Source: Edolisoma coerulescens
Taxonomy: Eukaryota; Chordata; Aves; Passeriformes; Campephagidae
Length of the DNA stretch: 64,000 nt
Direction of reading: 5' to 3'
Assembly: GCA_013397115.1 (NCBI GenBank)
Contig: VWZW01004614.1
Location: forward strand, 129,663 to 193,662
Numbering within the stretch: the first letter of the stretch is position 1; each line of letters begins with the position of its first letter. This document shows, one piece after another, positions 13,061-23,880 of the stretch. The notes under the pieces were generated by a model, which was not told where the DNA came from, did no database searches, and saw only the letters and a list, made by a program, of their open reading frames with translations. The translations under genes were made by a program, and so were the position numbers.

Positions 13061-13880
13061 TGAGGAGCAATGGAGGTTTGTTACCTTTTAAAATTTATTT
13101 TCTTTGTTTTCAAATCACGTGCAACCTTTGGGAGATGTTTCTTGGCAAAAAAGCAAGTTATGCTCCTGCCCACACAAGCTCTGATAGATAAATTTGAGTT
13201 TAAATCTAAACATTCAGCTATAGATTTTATTCTTTTCTCTCTGTCTCCAAATTGGACCATGAAATAGTGGGCAAGATTTTCTTGCCTTAACTTTGGCCTT
13301 TTCCCTGTCTGTTTTGGTTTCCTAGTGAACAGTCACAGATCCTCTATGCTATCCTGCTACTGTAGGAAAAACTGGACCGGACCAAACTTAGTTGCTGAAA
13401 TAGTGATGAGGAAAACATCCCTTTTCTTTCTGTTGTCAGAGGTAGCTTGTTGCTAGTCAATTAGGACTTTGACATGATTATCAGAACAAAGCTGTTAACG
13501 TAAATGGAGACATGTATTTTTTAAATTACTTGCTAGAAAACTTTTAGCCATCATTCCCAAAATCAGTGAATCTTGTCTCACAGGTGCAGTTACCACGAAC
13601 TTTTTTTAGTGTTTTTATTTTCATCCAAGCATAACAGAACTTGACTCTAGATCACATACCTTCTGTTACTGAAATCTGAGTAATGCATTAAGTAATGGAC
13701 GAATCTGTCTGGATTGACTAATGTGGTTACAGGATTTTATCCTGATTTGAGATGCATGAATCAGGGATGAGAAGAGCCAGTTTTAATAAAGTGCAGATAC
13801 CCCTTGGGGACCCCAGGGGGAAGGGGATGTTTGGGTGCCCACACTCCCCACCTGCATGTGCCACCCACCCACCACCCTGC
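13061..13880. other. Non-coding DNA, no gene seen
   Basis: AT-rich sequence without recognisable elements. It ends at a C- and T-rich low-complexity tract. Confidence 0.55.
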
Positions 13881-13923
13881 CTTTTTTTTCTCTCCCCCCC
13901 CTTTTTTTTTTTGTCATTTTTTC
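13881..13923. repeat. Pyrimidine homopolymer tract (T8 - C8 - T11 pattern)
   Basis: Consecutive runs of T, then C, then T make a short polypyrimidine stretch. It is simple low-complexity sequence. A cytosine run next to T-runs is prone to slippage and sequencing error, so its exact length should be treated with caution. Confidence 0.8.
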
Positions 13924-13967
13924 CTGGAGCATTGCCTAAAGGAATGAATTAAGCCTGTTAGGGCCTG

Positions 13968-14085
13968 GGTTGATGTTGTGATGTTTATAGCCCCAATAGC
14001 GTGATGATTGTTTTATGGTGTTTGTGTTTTGGCATCAGTGATGCCGTGATGTTTGCGCTGCGATGTTGTCATCTGATGAGGGCAG
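13968..14085. repeat. Cryptic GATGTT/GTGATG-rich degenerate repeat with small hairpin
   Basis: The words gatgtt, gtgatg and ttttgg recur irregularly through about 115 bp. Inside is a perfect 6-bp stem with a 3-nt loop, ggcatcagtgatgcc, at 14031-14045. It looks like a decayed short-period tandem repeat rather than a structured RNA gene. There is no longer stem around the hairpin. Confidence 0.4.
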
Positions 14086-15330
14086 GGCCATGGCTACATC
14101 ACATACATGTATCCCATACGTGGTATAAAATGCACGTATAAATCATACAAATGCTGAATTCCTGGGAAGTGGGTTCGGGGGCCCTCATCCCCAAGCAAGT
14201 GCTCGTGAGGAACAAGTGCGCAGTCATGCAGCCAGGCATGAAATGGCTGAGGGTGGCTTGCAAACCCAACAGCCTGCCTGGATGGTCAGCATTGCAGGAT
14301 ACCATGCAATCTTCTGTCAAAAGAAATGCCATATATTGGCCTAAAAGTATGTACCTCTTGCCTGTGTCTTCAGAAAACTCTCCTTAGCAAGGTGGAGGTG
14401 GGCCTTGGGGCCAGGATGCAGGGTCTGGAATTGCTGGTGTTCCCATATGGGTGTGGAGGTGGGCACTGAAATTTCCTCAGAGCGGTGTGGTATTTACGGA
14501 TGAAGCCCTTGTCCAGGAGAGCCTCCTGCTGTGCTCCTACTGGTCCTCTCACAGGGGCTGCTGCAGCCACAGCAGAGTGACAGGGCAGACCAGGAGGAAC
14601 AGCAATGCAGCCTAGAGGGTGTAGGCCACTGCCTTCCACCTGAGGGAAAGAGTTTCTCGGGAAATATCCTGACTACTTGGTGCTCGCATATAAATCACAA
14701 CTAGATTTTTTGGAGTAATTTCCTTCTGAGCCAAAGGCTGCTCTGATGTCTGCTCTTTTCCAATGCATCTTTCTGCAGCTGAAGTGCCACTGAAGGCATC
14801 ATAATGCAAATTGAAATACTTTTCTGCTCTCATCCATCAGACCCAATATTGCTTCCCTGCATATCCTGTGGGCCTTTAAGTTCAGTGTGAACCATGTTTC
14901 TGCCTCAGTGGCCACACGTGAGAACTGCGCATTTCATGATCCCTTCCCCCCCCTCTTACTATTGTTATCAAACTTTTGTCACCAGTTTCTATTTCATTCA
15001 CCAATGTGTAATCTGTAAATGCCAGACCCCTGGTCCCATCCACAGGGCAGATCTAAATGTCCTTCTTTAGCTAAACTGTGTTTTTTGCTTGATCTGTCGG
15101 CACTCTTACCGCATATGCTCCAACAAACTAAGTGCCTTTGTTCTCCTAAAGCAATCCTGCCCCAGGCCATCCTTCCAGTAGACATTAGTTCTTTTGTTTG
15201 GATAAAAGGGTGTCATCACTCATTCACGATGAGAGTATGATTCAGCCCCCTCTCTTCACATTCACAGTCCAGTCTTCACAAATACTCGCTTTTACAGCAT
15301 ATTGTATGTGTATTCAAATGGCTGACATCA
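14086..15330. other. Non-coding DNA, no gene seen
   Basis: Open frames of up to about 90 codons on both strands show no recognisable domain. Nothing else is supportable. Confidence 0.5.
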
Positions 15331-15365
15331 GTGGGCCAAATTCTGCCCTAACATGAATGTGCTCC
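15331..15365. repeat. Possible scrap of ancient amniote interspersed repeat
   Basis: The string gggccaaattctgccct matches the form of a very old repeat motif (gggccaaattctg...) that I associate with reptile and bird genomes. Only a few tens of bases are recognisable, the family is unresolved, and chance similarity is possible. Confidence 0.3.
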
Positions 15366-15804
15366 AGTCCTGCTGTTCACGTTGGTGGAATTGTGGGGAG
15401 CCTAAATCGGAGGGAAGTATGATCTGTACTCAGTCCCAGTTCAGATGTTTGTTTGTTTGGGTTTTTTTAGTGGCATTAAAAACTTTAAATATAATGTCCC
15501 CGGATCCGAAACAGGTGAGGTTCAAACAGCAGCCCATTGAAGTACATGATTTTTTTCCCACCTACTTCACTGAACTTTGGGTCCATGCTTACCAAGAATG
15601 CTCCTCAGTGTTGCTGTTGCCATGTCAACTCCACATAGATAGCCAAACTTTTGGGTGCTCAACTGAATTTACTGGAACCACACTTCCAAAACTTACCCAT
15701 TATGTGTTCCTTCTTCTTTTCTCTATTGAACTAAGTACTGAACTACTGCAATTTCTCTTCTAGAAAGCTGTATTTGGGTAGGAATACCATGGAAAGGCAG
15801 TGAG
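15366..15804. other. Non-coding DNA, one 136-codon open frame without recognisable domain
   Basis: A plus-strand frame (15353-15763) is open for 136 codons. It is rich in Phe, Leu, Cys and Gln and matches nothing I know. It lacks a flanking splice or polyadenylation context that would favour coding. I treat it as chance. Confidence 0.4.
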
Positions 15805-15815
15805 TAGTAGTAGTA

Positions 15816-15861
<46 letters not shown>
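15805..15861 (+). repeat. Compound trinucleotide microsatellite (TAG)4(TAA)15
   Basis: Four TAG units are followed by fifteen uninterrupted TAA units, then an A-rich end. The length and purity make it a likely length-polymorphic marker. On the minus strand it reads as a poly-Leu frame, which is an artefact of the repeat and not a protein. Confidence 0.97.
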
Positions 15862-15865
<4 letters not shown>

Positions 15866-17690
15866 TAAGCATCCACTAGAACTTCTTGCTCTGCTCCTGA
15901 AACTCCAGATTTGTTATTATGTCTGTAAAGCAGGGAGTGGCGAGTGCAATCATTTCTCCCTGCTCTGAGGTTCCACCACTCTCTGATTTTCCAAATGAGA
16001 GCTGTACATGAACAGTATGAAGTGTATGAACTGTGTCCCAAACTGGATCTCTGCCAGTTCAAGGGAGAACTGAGGATGTGAAAAGACTTCTAAAATGTAT
16101 AAAAATACTTGGACTGCATTGATTTAGCTTCATGCTAGGTTTATTTAATGATAGTGAGGGCGTGGTATAAATCCCTATAATTTGGGTTTCTTTCCTGGGC
16201 AAAATCTCCTAAAATTTTCTTCAATCGAGCTGAAAGATATGGAGAGATAGAGAATAAAAGTGACTTTAAAGTAATTCCTCACAACATCTGTTAGCACTGA
16301 GACGAGCTAATGTTGCTTTATTTCATGAACTAAGGAAGTGGAAAAGAGCCTTAAGGAAAACACATTAGGATAAGCTTAAGGAAGAACGTAGAGCATATGG
16401 TGGCACATGGGTAAAGAGGCCTGGATTACCTCGGTTAATAACTCACCCAACACATTGCTTTTCTAATCTCTTAATTTCCATATTTACCTTAAAGTGCTTT
16501 AAATAAGAGTTTCCCAGACCTAACTGTAGCTATCCAGTGTATTAGAAAGTTTCTGTTTGGTGTGGAAGGATTTGTGCTTAGCCAAACATTTCATGGCCCT
16601 GTTGGTAATGTATTAGGAAGCCTTCTTGACATCAAAATTTATTTTAAGGAAAGCTTGTCCTAACAGTGGAAAAAGCCTCTAAAAGCTCATCTGCTGAGCC
16701 TTGATAACTTTTTAGAAGCTACTCCAATGTCCACCAAAGCCAGCAGAAAGGCTCCCAGTGACTTCAGGATATATTTTATTGGAACACTTAAGCAAGGAGT
16801 TGGCTAAAGTGAGTATCTGCTTTGAAGATGTTAACATTCACAGGACTGTACAACATCTATGAATGATGTGTTCTACTAGCTATTCAGTTTATTTTATTAA
16901 GTAAGAGTATTTTTCATAAATCTACTCTCAACATTACCAGGATGAAGAGAATTTTCAGTTCTGAGCTTGTCTTAGAAGGCAGTCAGTTTGTTGCTATTTA
17001 ATTTGATTGGAAAATTAATGGGGCACGTAACTGGATGAATGGTGTTGAGAGACTTTATGGTTCTGTCTGTTCATTGCTGAATGATGCATATTGGATACCT
17101 TATGTGGAAAATGATGGCAAAAAGTGAAGTTATTCAGCATTTTTTTTTGTCATTGTTGGGCTTTCCAACTCTGTCAGCAGCATTTCTACTATATGAATCC
17201 TAACTTTTCCTCTCCAGAAAGGGTGACGGGACTTTATGGGAATTCTTGCTTGTAAGTGTCATCATGAAAACAGGACCTGCAGAGCTTTCTCTGTGATTCA
17301 CCACAACAAAAGACCTTTTGTTTCAAAAGCCAGACAAGACTGGTATTGGGCCGCATACTTCAGTAACACGTCATGTACAAACCCAACCACTTAAAATCAT
17401 GGAAAATTCAGGACATCATAAATCTTACACCAACTGCATCATTTTATTTATTCAAATTTTTTTCAGATATTTAAAATAAACAAAATATGTTCCTACATAG
17501 GCTGTAAGCACTCTGCCAATTTAGAACTCCAAAGCCAAAATGCAATATAATTGACTCACTGCTTCTACCAAACTGAAGTAAATAAACACTGGAGCCCCAT
17601 TCATCAACCAGTCCTCTTAAGGCTCCTCAAAGAGCTGCTCCAACACATGGGTCTTGCAGCATGTCTAAAAGTCAATAAATACAGGTGGTG
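15862..17690. other. Non-coding AT-rich DNA
   Basis: Few open frames are present. A short stretch at 16733-16772 (agaaaggctcccagtgacttcagga) resembles the 'aaagactcccattgacttcaatgg' motif of an ancient amniote repeat, but it is too short to call firmly. Nothing else is supportable. Confidence 0.5.
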
Positions 17691-20600
17691 TCAGACTACA
17701 GGAAGGGATTTATGAAGCCCTGGAAGACTTTTTGTGAGTATCTTGCTGGCTATACCTTCTCCATTATGTTGAAGGGAATATAATCCAGTCTCAATGCTTC
17801 TAATGCTTGCATCTCTGAGAGATACATGACCAAGTATTTGTCTTAGGAAGGATCTTCCCTGGAGACTCTGGGCTTCCTGCGCCCAAACCATCATATTCAT
17901 ATCAGTCAGGCCACTCAAAAGTAGCCGACCTGTGTCCCAGAGCAGAGATGCGCATCCCAGGTGTGTGATTGCCTTCTGTACCACAGCCTGCTTCCAATTA
18001 AATCGCAATGTAGCCCCATGTGAAGGATGTGCTGCAGGACTAGGCCAGAAATGACAAAAACATAGATGATGAGTACAAGTTATCCATCTGAAAGTAATGA
18101 CTGTGGCCATTCAGGCAGGCATGTGTAATAGAATCTCTGAGAATCACGGTCAGAAGTGAATGTAGCCCCATTGAAGAGAGAGGACCATCTAAGAAAAAGG
18201 ACCTTTGTATGAATGGTGTGCTGGAGGTTCAGCAGAGGATGGCACTGGGTAGCAGAAGCAATTACAGACCTCAAGGGACTTGCAGAAACTGAGGAGGCCT
18301 TAAACCACTGGTCTTGTTAAGTTTCATTACCCCAGATTCAAAGAAAAAGACTGTGATGACAGCCCTGAATTTGTTAGGTGGCCTTCTGGGCCATACATTT
18401 GGGTCCCTAAAGCAGAGGGAGGCAATCTGAACAGAGTGGCCGGGATGTAACACATAGATGGGTGCTGCAAGCCGACCGTATTTGGAGATGGAATGATGGC
18501 TTTGAGGCTGTTTGTCTACCTTCCCCGAGAAGAGAAGCAGGTAAAGTTTGGATATAATTAACTCACTGGAAAGGTAAACAATTTATTGATGGAGGGGTTG
18601 GTTTGAACAGCAAGGAGGATATTAAAGTCATAATGAAGAAGCAATTTAAAAGAGGGAAAAATATACTTTTGCTTAGTAGAAAATCAGACTCCCAAGCAAG
18701 TAAAGAATGAAGGTGTCCAAGAACATGATGCCAACAAGTTCAGTCATTCCTGACCCATCAGTGTTGGGTAACTGGGTGTATATTTCATGCAATGGTACCA
18801 CAGCTGGGTAAGATAATATGCACGAGTAGAATATTAAGTGGATGGCAACGATTAGACAAGTATGTTTGTTTCTTTTTCTTTGTGACTTAAATAAAACATC
18901 TCTTTGAGGCAGTCTGAATATTTTTCTCATTCTAAGTGTGAATAAAAAGAAAATGAATATGCAACTTGGACCACAAAAATTAGCTACAATCTAGCAGCAT
19001 TTAAAACCCTATTTTTTAAGGCAGAATAAAATTGGAAAACAAAGGCTAGATTTGCTAGGAGAGTGGGTTCAAAGGGTCATTATTCAGGGATTAGGATGCT
19101 CATCCAAGGGGGGTGCCAAACACAGGAGTCCAAACTTCTCTGAAAATTGTGTATCAGAGCCTTGAGTCCATCCTCCCCTCATGACTGAGTAGAGATTTTA
19201 TTTCTTCAGCAAAAACTTGATGTAATTATGACATAGAGAGAGAAATTGATTACAGAATTGAAGTAAATGTATGCTTATGTGCAGAAGATTGTGCCTTGAT
19301 TATATTTGTGTGCAAAACCAGTAAAATATGAACCAGTAGTATAGATTCTTGGTTCTCTAAAAAGGCCAGTTTTGTAAAGCTGAAAACAATTATAAGTCAG
19401 ATCTACTGGGAGAATTAAAACAGAAAAATGTGAATGATAATTGCAAACGGTTTAAAAACATTTTACTAAAAAGCCATAGTTGTTATGAACCAAAACAACA
19501 TAGCTTAAGTGAAAGCTGTTCTACTATACAAAAACCCACACGTAACACTTGAAAGAAAAAGTAACGCAACAAAAATTAATTTAAATCAGAAGATAGGGAT
19601 GGTGATAAATTTGCAAGGGAAGCAAGAGAATTGTAAGTAGAGGTGTTTGCCCAACAGAGTTAAAAATTGTACAAGTTTAAGACAAGAAATTTTTGATGTA
19701 CTTAAGGGAAGAAAACCTACCAATGATGTTTCTCTCAGTGGATAGAAATGGTAGAATTATTTATACTAACACAGAGAAGACAAGAATAGCTTTCTGTGTT
19801 GGTTGGAAAAAGCCAGTTGAAAATATATAATCCCGCAATAGTGATGATGTATTTTCCATTACAACAATAATTCAAGAAAATATTTTAACAGCAGCTACTA
19901 AAGTAGGTATGTTAAATGAGAGGCTTGAACAACTTCTGTCCACAAGTTTGAAAAGAACAAGTCAAAAAACTCCTTTGACTATAAATAATGGTTTTCTAGA
20001 AGACATTGTACACTAGGAAAGTTTGAGAGAACTGGAAAGATATAGTCTTATTTGTATGACACATATAGGATGAGAACACCAATCATGTGCATTTCCATTT
20101 GACTTTCTCTGGTCTCAGAGAAATTAAAGTTGTTGTCAGACTGCTACTAACTCTGTGAAAGAGATTATAATTTAAAAAAAACCCAACCCTTTATATAAAT
20201 GTTTATGCAGCTAACTTGATGTATTTTTAAAACAAGATTATTGTGGTAAATACAGCTAATAGTATTTGATGCAATGTACTTTGAATTCTGTACGGCATTA
20301 AGCTTGTCACATGATGTAAATTTGATTAAGAAAACAAATATGTCCTTAATTATAAATATTAGTTATACAGATATGAAATCGACATGTCACACTGAAAGTG
20401 AGTTAAATGCTGGCACACTGATTGGTTTGAAAATGCAATTGCCAGTGGAAATTTATAATTTGCTTGATGTTTTGAATGGAGTCCTCAAACAAGTGATGGC
20501 TGGTCTTCTGCCATTCAAGATGTTTTTCTCGGAGTTTACATATAATTGTTCCTAACAAGTAACACAGGAGGAAAAAAGAGTGAAATACAGACATGAATAG

Positions 20601-21189
20601 ACATGATTACTTAAGAAGCTGAATTCAACCAAGTGGGGGTTTTTTTTAGTAGGATTTCAGTCAGGTTATGGACGTCACTAACCATATCTACATTAGCAAA
20701 TAATTTGGCTGAATAGGAGTGGAGTAGCAGATTAAAGCAGCTCACACTGGGGTCTCTACATGTGGTGCAGTGTTTGATGTCAAATCAGACTTAGCTCAGT
20801 TCCCCAGACTAATCATCGGTTGCTCATTCAGATCCTAATGCCTGCGGCAGTGGCTGGGATGCGTGTGGGAAGCAGCTTCCTGACTGTTTTCCCCTGGCAG
20901 GGTTTCAGTTCCCCCAAATCACATCCAAGTGGGTGACCTGGACCCATATACAATAAGTGGGGTTGGGAGGAGGACACCACAACTCACCCCTAAACCTCTC
21001 TCCTGCACTACATGCACGTGTTCGGTGGATCTGGCCATTAAATCTACAAAGAAGGTGGGACTGAGGTGTTTGTGTGTGAGTCGAGTAGGAGTTGCTGAGA
21101 AAGGCTGTCCTCCAAAGAGCTGGTCCTGAGACTGCTAAATAGGAAGCAGAAGGCTACATCTGCCTTTGGCACCACTGTGGGATGTTGTT
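17691..21189. other. Non-coding DNA, unassigned
   Basis: A minus-strand frame of 139 codons (17691-18110) and smaller frames have no recognisable domain. The 18.5-20.6 kb part is A-rich with scattered stops in every frame. I considered retroelement or processed-pseudogene origin but found no diagnostic motif, poly-A tail or terminal repeat. Confidence 0.45.
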
Positions 21190-21565
21190 CTTAATGCTGA
21201 TTTCCTCAACTGGAGAAGGGTGCTAGATGAATTGGAGAGAGTTCAGAGAGGAAAGCCATGTGAGTAATGAAAGGTCTGGAAAATATGTCTTACTGTGATA
21301 GGCCTGCGGAGCTTGTTCTGTTTATCTAGCAAAGAAAAGATTAAGAAGTGACTTGATCACAATCTATAAATATGTACATAGGGAACAGAAATTTGGTCAC
21401 AGTTCACTCTTTTGTCTGACAGACAAAGGATGTGACAAAGTCCAACCGCTGGAAGATGAAACTGGGCAACTACACTCAAGAAGAAAGCAACGTATTTTTA
21501 AACAAAAAGACAATTAGTCACTGGAACTGCTTAGTTAAGGTTATGGTAGATTTCCTACCCTTCAC
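21190..21565 (+). mobile_element. Old CR1/L3-like LINE, 3' region
   Basis: The segment follows the characteristic 3' region of old CR1/L3-type LINEs step by step: 'gagagagttcagag', then 'aggtctggaaaatatg', then 'agattaagaagtgacttgatcacaa' with 'tctataaatatgtacat', then a 'tccaaccgctggaagatgaaact' block, and finally 'cactggaactgcttagttaagg' with 'tatggtagatttcctacc'. The elements occur in the expected order on the plus strand with many substitutions, so the copy is ancient and inactive. Its terminal repeat motif is no longer recognisable, and the upstream boundary near 21190 is approximate. Confidence 0.88.
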
Positions 21566-22554
21566 CATTTCAGAACATAGATTGGTGTTTCTTATTGCAT
21601 ATGTGCTCTAAATTACTGATTAACAACTTTCCCTTCTCCCTTCCTGCCAGAGGATCACCAAATCCCTTCAGAAAAAAAGAAATACATGGATGGCCTAGTA
21701 CAGTGCCTACACAATGGCTTTCATTTGCAATTAGCTCAAAATTAGGATAAACTCTGTATGTTTGTTTATTCCTTTTATTTCCCTCAATTTTATTCGCTTG
21801 CTTGTTGGCATATGGGGGATGCATACACACATGCACGTGCACACAGAATATTTCCCACTACAAAGCTACAGATACAATGATTGTAACAAAATTTTGAGTA
21901 AACTGGTTTGTTAAATTTTAAAGATGTTTTACTCCCAACTGAAAATGTCCAGGTTCCACTAATAGTGCTGTAATAAAAACTTTCATATAGATTTTTTTTT
22001 ATTTAATTTTGGCTGGGGTTGAAGTGACCCAAAATGAAACACTTGGTTCAAATTTTTCTCTTAGGATTTTTCTCTACAGCAAAATCAAAATCTTCTCGTG
22101 GAAAATTTTGGTTTTGTAGTTAGTGCATTCCCATTAGAAAATAACTGCACTGTGAAACTCCCAGCCAAGTCTAGTAATGATGGTCATGACAGAGATGGGG
22201 GAGAGAGGGAGTGGATTTCATTACACTCTCTCACTCAAAAGAGAGGGAGAACTGAGCTTCTCCATTCCCTTCGTTTTTGTAGTCAAGTTTCCTGCCACTT
22301 CTAAAGCACAAACCCCTTATGCATATGCATTTATTGCTTGGGTATCAAACTGATAATATATTAAAAAGATTATGATTTACTGCTGTAATTATTGGCCTCC
22401 CAACTTTCATCCACAATTATTGTGTGCATATATCTTCCAGCTTGCAAAATCCCCACTTGCCCATATAAATGATGTGATTACATTACTCCATACTTTCTTT
22501 GCTGTCCTAACTGCTCATTAGAGCAAACACCTCTAAGTGTGCATGTAAATATGT
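21566..22554. other. Non-coding DNA, no gene seen
   Basis: Open frames are below 91 codons. No recognisable element was found. Confidence 0.5.
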
Positions 22555-23165
22555 TTGGACTGCTTCGATTTTCTGTCTCACTCCCTCTTTTTCTCTGTTT
22601 TAGGAGTTTTTCCTTCTTTTCTCTTGCCACTCCACTTTTTTCCTGCTATAGTATGTCACCCTGTATTTTTCCTCTCATTTTTCCAAGTGTCCAAATATTC
22701 CTGTCTGATTTATTTATGTCTGACACTGTTTCAGAGTGCCCAGTTCATTTCCTTTGGGAGCATTCTGCGTTAATCTCTCTTCATTTGGATGCTTATTTCC
22801 TCCCGCTCTGCTCTCCTACTCAGCTCCTCCAGTACATAGTTTTCCTCCTTTGTCCTGAACTTGTTTGCTCTGATGTTATCTTTTTCTTCCCTTAGTCAGA
22901 TCCCTTCTTCTCCTGTACCTCTCCCCATCTCTCGGTTTTTTTTTTCCTTCCTTTCTGTTTCTCCTTCCCTTATGTTTCTTCTTCCAGAGCAACCCGCTAT
23001 GATCCAGAGGGACTGCTTTTCTTGCCCTCTCTCTGCCAAGGAGCTCCACCCTCCAGCCGTGCAGTTTTCCATACCTCTTTGATTTCACTCTGCTCTTCCT
23101 TCTTTTCTTGCCTTATTTTTTTCTTCTTCTTTCTATGACTTCAGCCTTTACCTGTTTCCAGGCTT
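22555..23165 (+). repeat. Long pyrimidine-rich (C/T) tract
   Basis: About 600 bp in which the plus strand is dominated by C and T (words such as ctcccttttctct, cttccctttctg and tcttctttct), with no fixed repeat unit. Such asymmetric strands can arise from an expanded and decayed CT repeat, and they provide many polypyrimidine tracts of splice-acceptor type. The frames through it encode Phe/Ser/Leu/Pro-rich low-complexity peptides and are not convincing proteins. Confidence 0.7.
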
Positions 23166-23306
23166 TAAGTGTTTTGCTTGACAGGGACGTGCCTGTTCCC
23201 CAGCCCCACATTTACCTGGGGAACCTGAGAGCAGATGACATCCCTGGCTGTCAGTGTGCTGTCTCAAGTCTCCCCTCTATGTCTGGGAGATTCTGTGTCT
23301 CCCCAG

Positions 23307-23411
23307 CGGAGGACAGAAGTGTTAAGGAAGTTGGTGGAAAAGAAATTGCAGGGTGCTTTGCCTGACCTGGCGCAGCAGCCGTGCCCCATCGAGCCCTGCT
23401 GCAGCCCAGAG
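23307..23411 (+). other. Candidate internal exon, 105 bp, phase 0-0 (unknown product)
   Basis: A pyrimidine-led acceptor (ttctgtgtctccccag) ends at 23306 and a donor (gag/gtgtgt) begins at 23412. They enclose exactly 35 codons, so the exon would be symmetrical, phase 0. The peptide begins RRTEVLRKLVEKKLQGALPD, which looks helical and charged, and it ends with a Cys/Pro-rich segment. I do not recognise a family. The lower-case context just downstream is CpG-richer than average. The minus strand is also open through this region (23251-23877, 208 codons), which lowers confidence that openness means coding. This is a hypothesis from splice-like signals only. Confidence 0.25.
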
Positions 23412-23464
23412 GTGTGTACGCAGCTGCCTGTCTGCACTTGAAAGAAGTCATGGGGCTGTGCAGA

Positions 23465-23880
23465 CAGTTCCATCCCAGGGTCTGGGCGTGCACCCTGCAC
23501 TGGCCAGTGCTAATAGGCAAGTAAAAGCCCCCCGAGGGCCGCTCACTTCCCTCTTGTAAATCCGCATGTGGTTTGAAGGGGTACTTTATGAGGTGCCTCT
23601 GTATACTTGATCCCTTGTATTTTTTCCTGCTGTGAAGCCCGAGGCTGTCCTTCACAGCTCCTGCAGTAAACCAGGGTCTTGGGATCCGGAGTGGCAGGGA
23701 CACCGCAGGCTGTGAGTGTCGGCTCTCACAGAAGTCGCAGGTGCTTTCATCAGAGAGCTGCGGTGCAGCCGCTGCCCGCCCTCCCTGCAGCACTGCTGAG
23801 AGTGCTGGAAACCCAGGCAGGGGGCGGCTGAGGCTGGTCTGGCAGACTTCTGCCTCCCCAGTACTCAGGTACTGCATCTC
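23465..23880. other. GC- and CpG-richer stretch
   Basis: About a dozen CpGs occur over some 330 bp (for example tgcggtgcagccgctgcccgcc), while flanking DNA is CpG-poor. It overlaps the longest stop-free frame of the window, a 208-codon minus-strand frame at 23251-23877 with no recognisable domain. It could be a regulatory element, a weak CpG island or a decayed exon. The sequence alone does not decide. Confidence 0.3.

Noticed and set aside
15760..16062. Minus-strand frame with a poly-Leu stretch
   Set aside because: The Leu run is the TAA microsatellite read in reverse and is not a protein feature.
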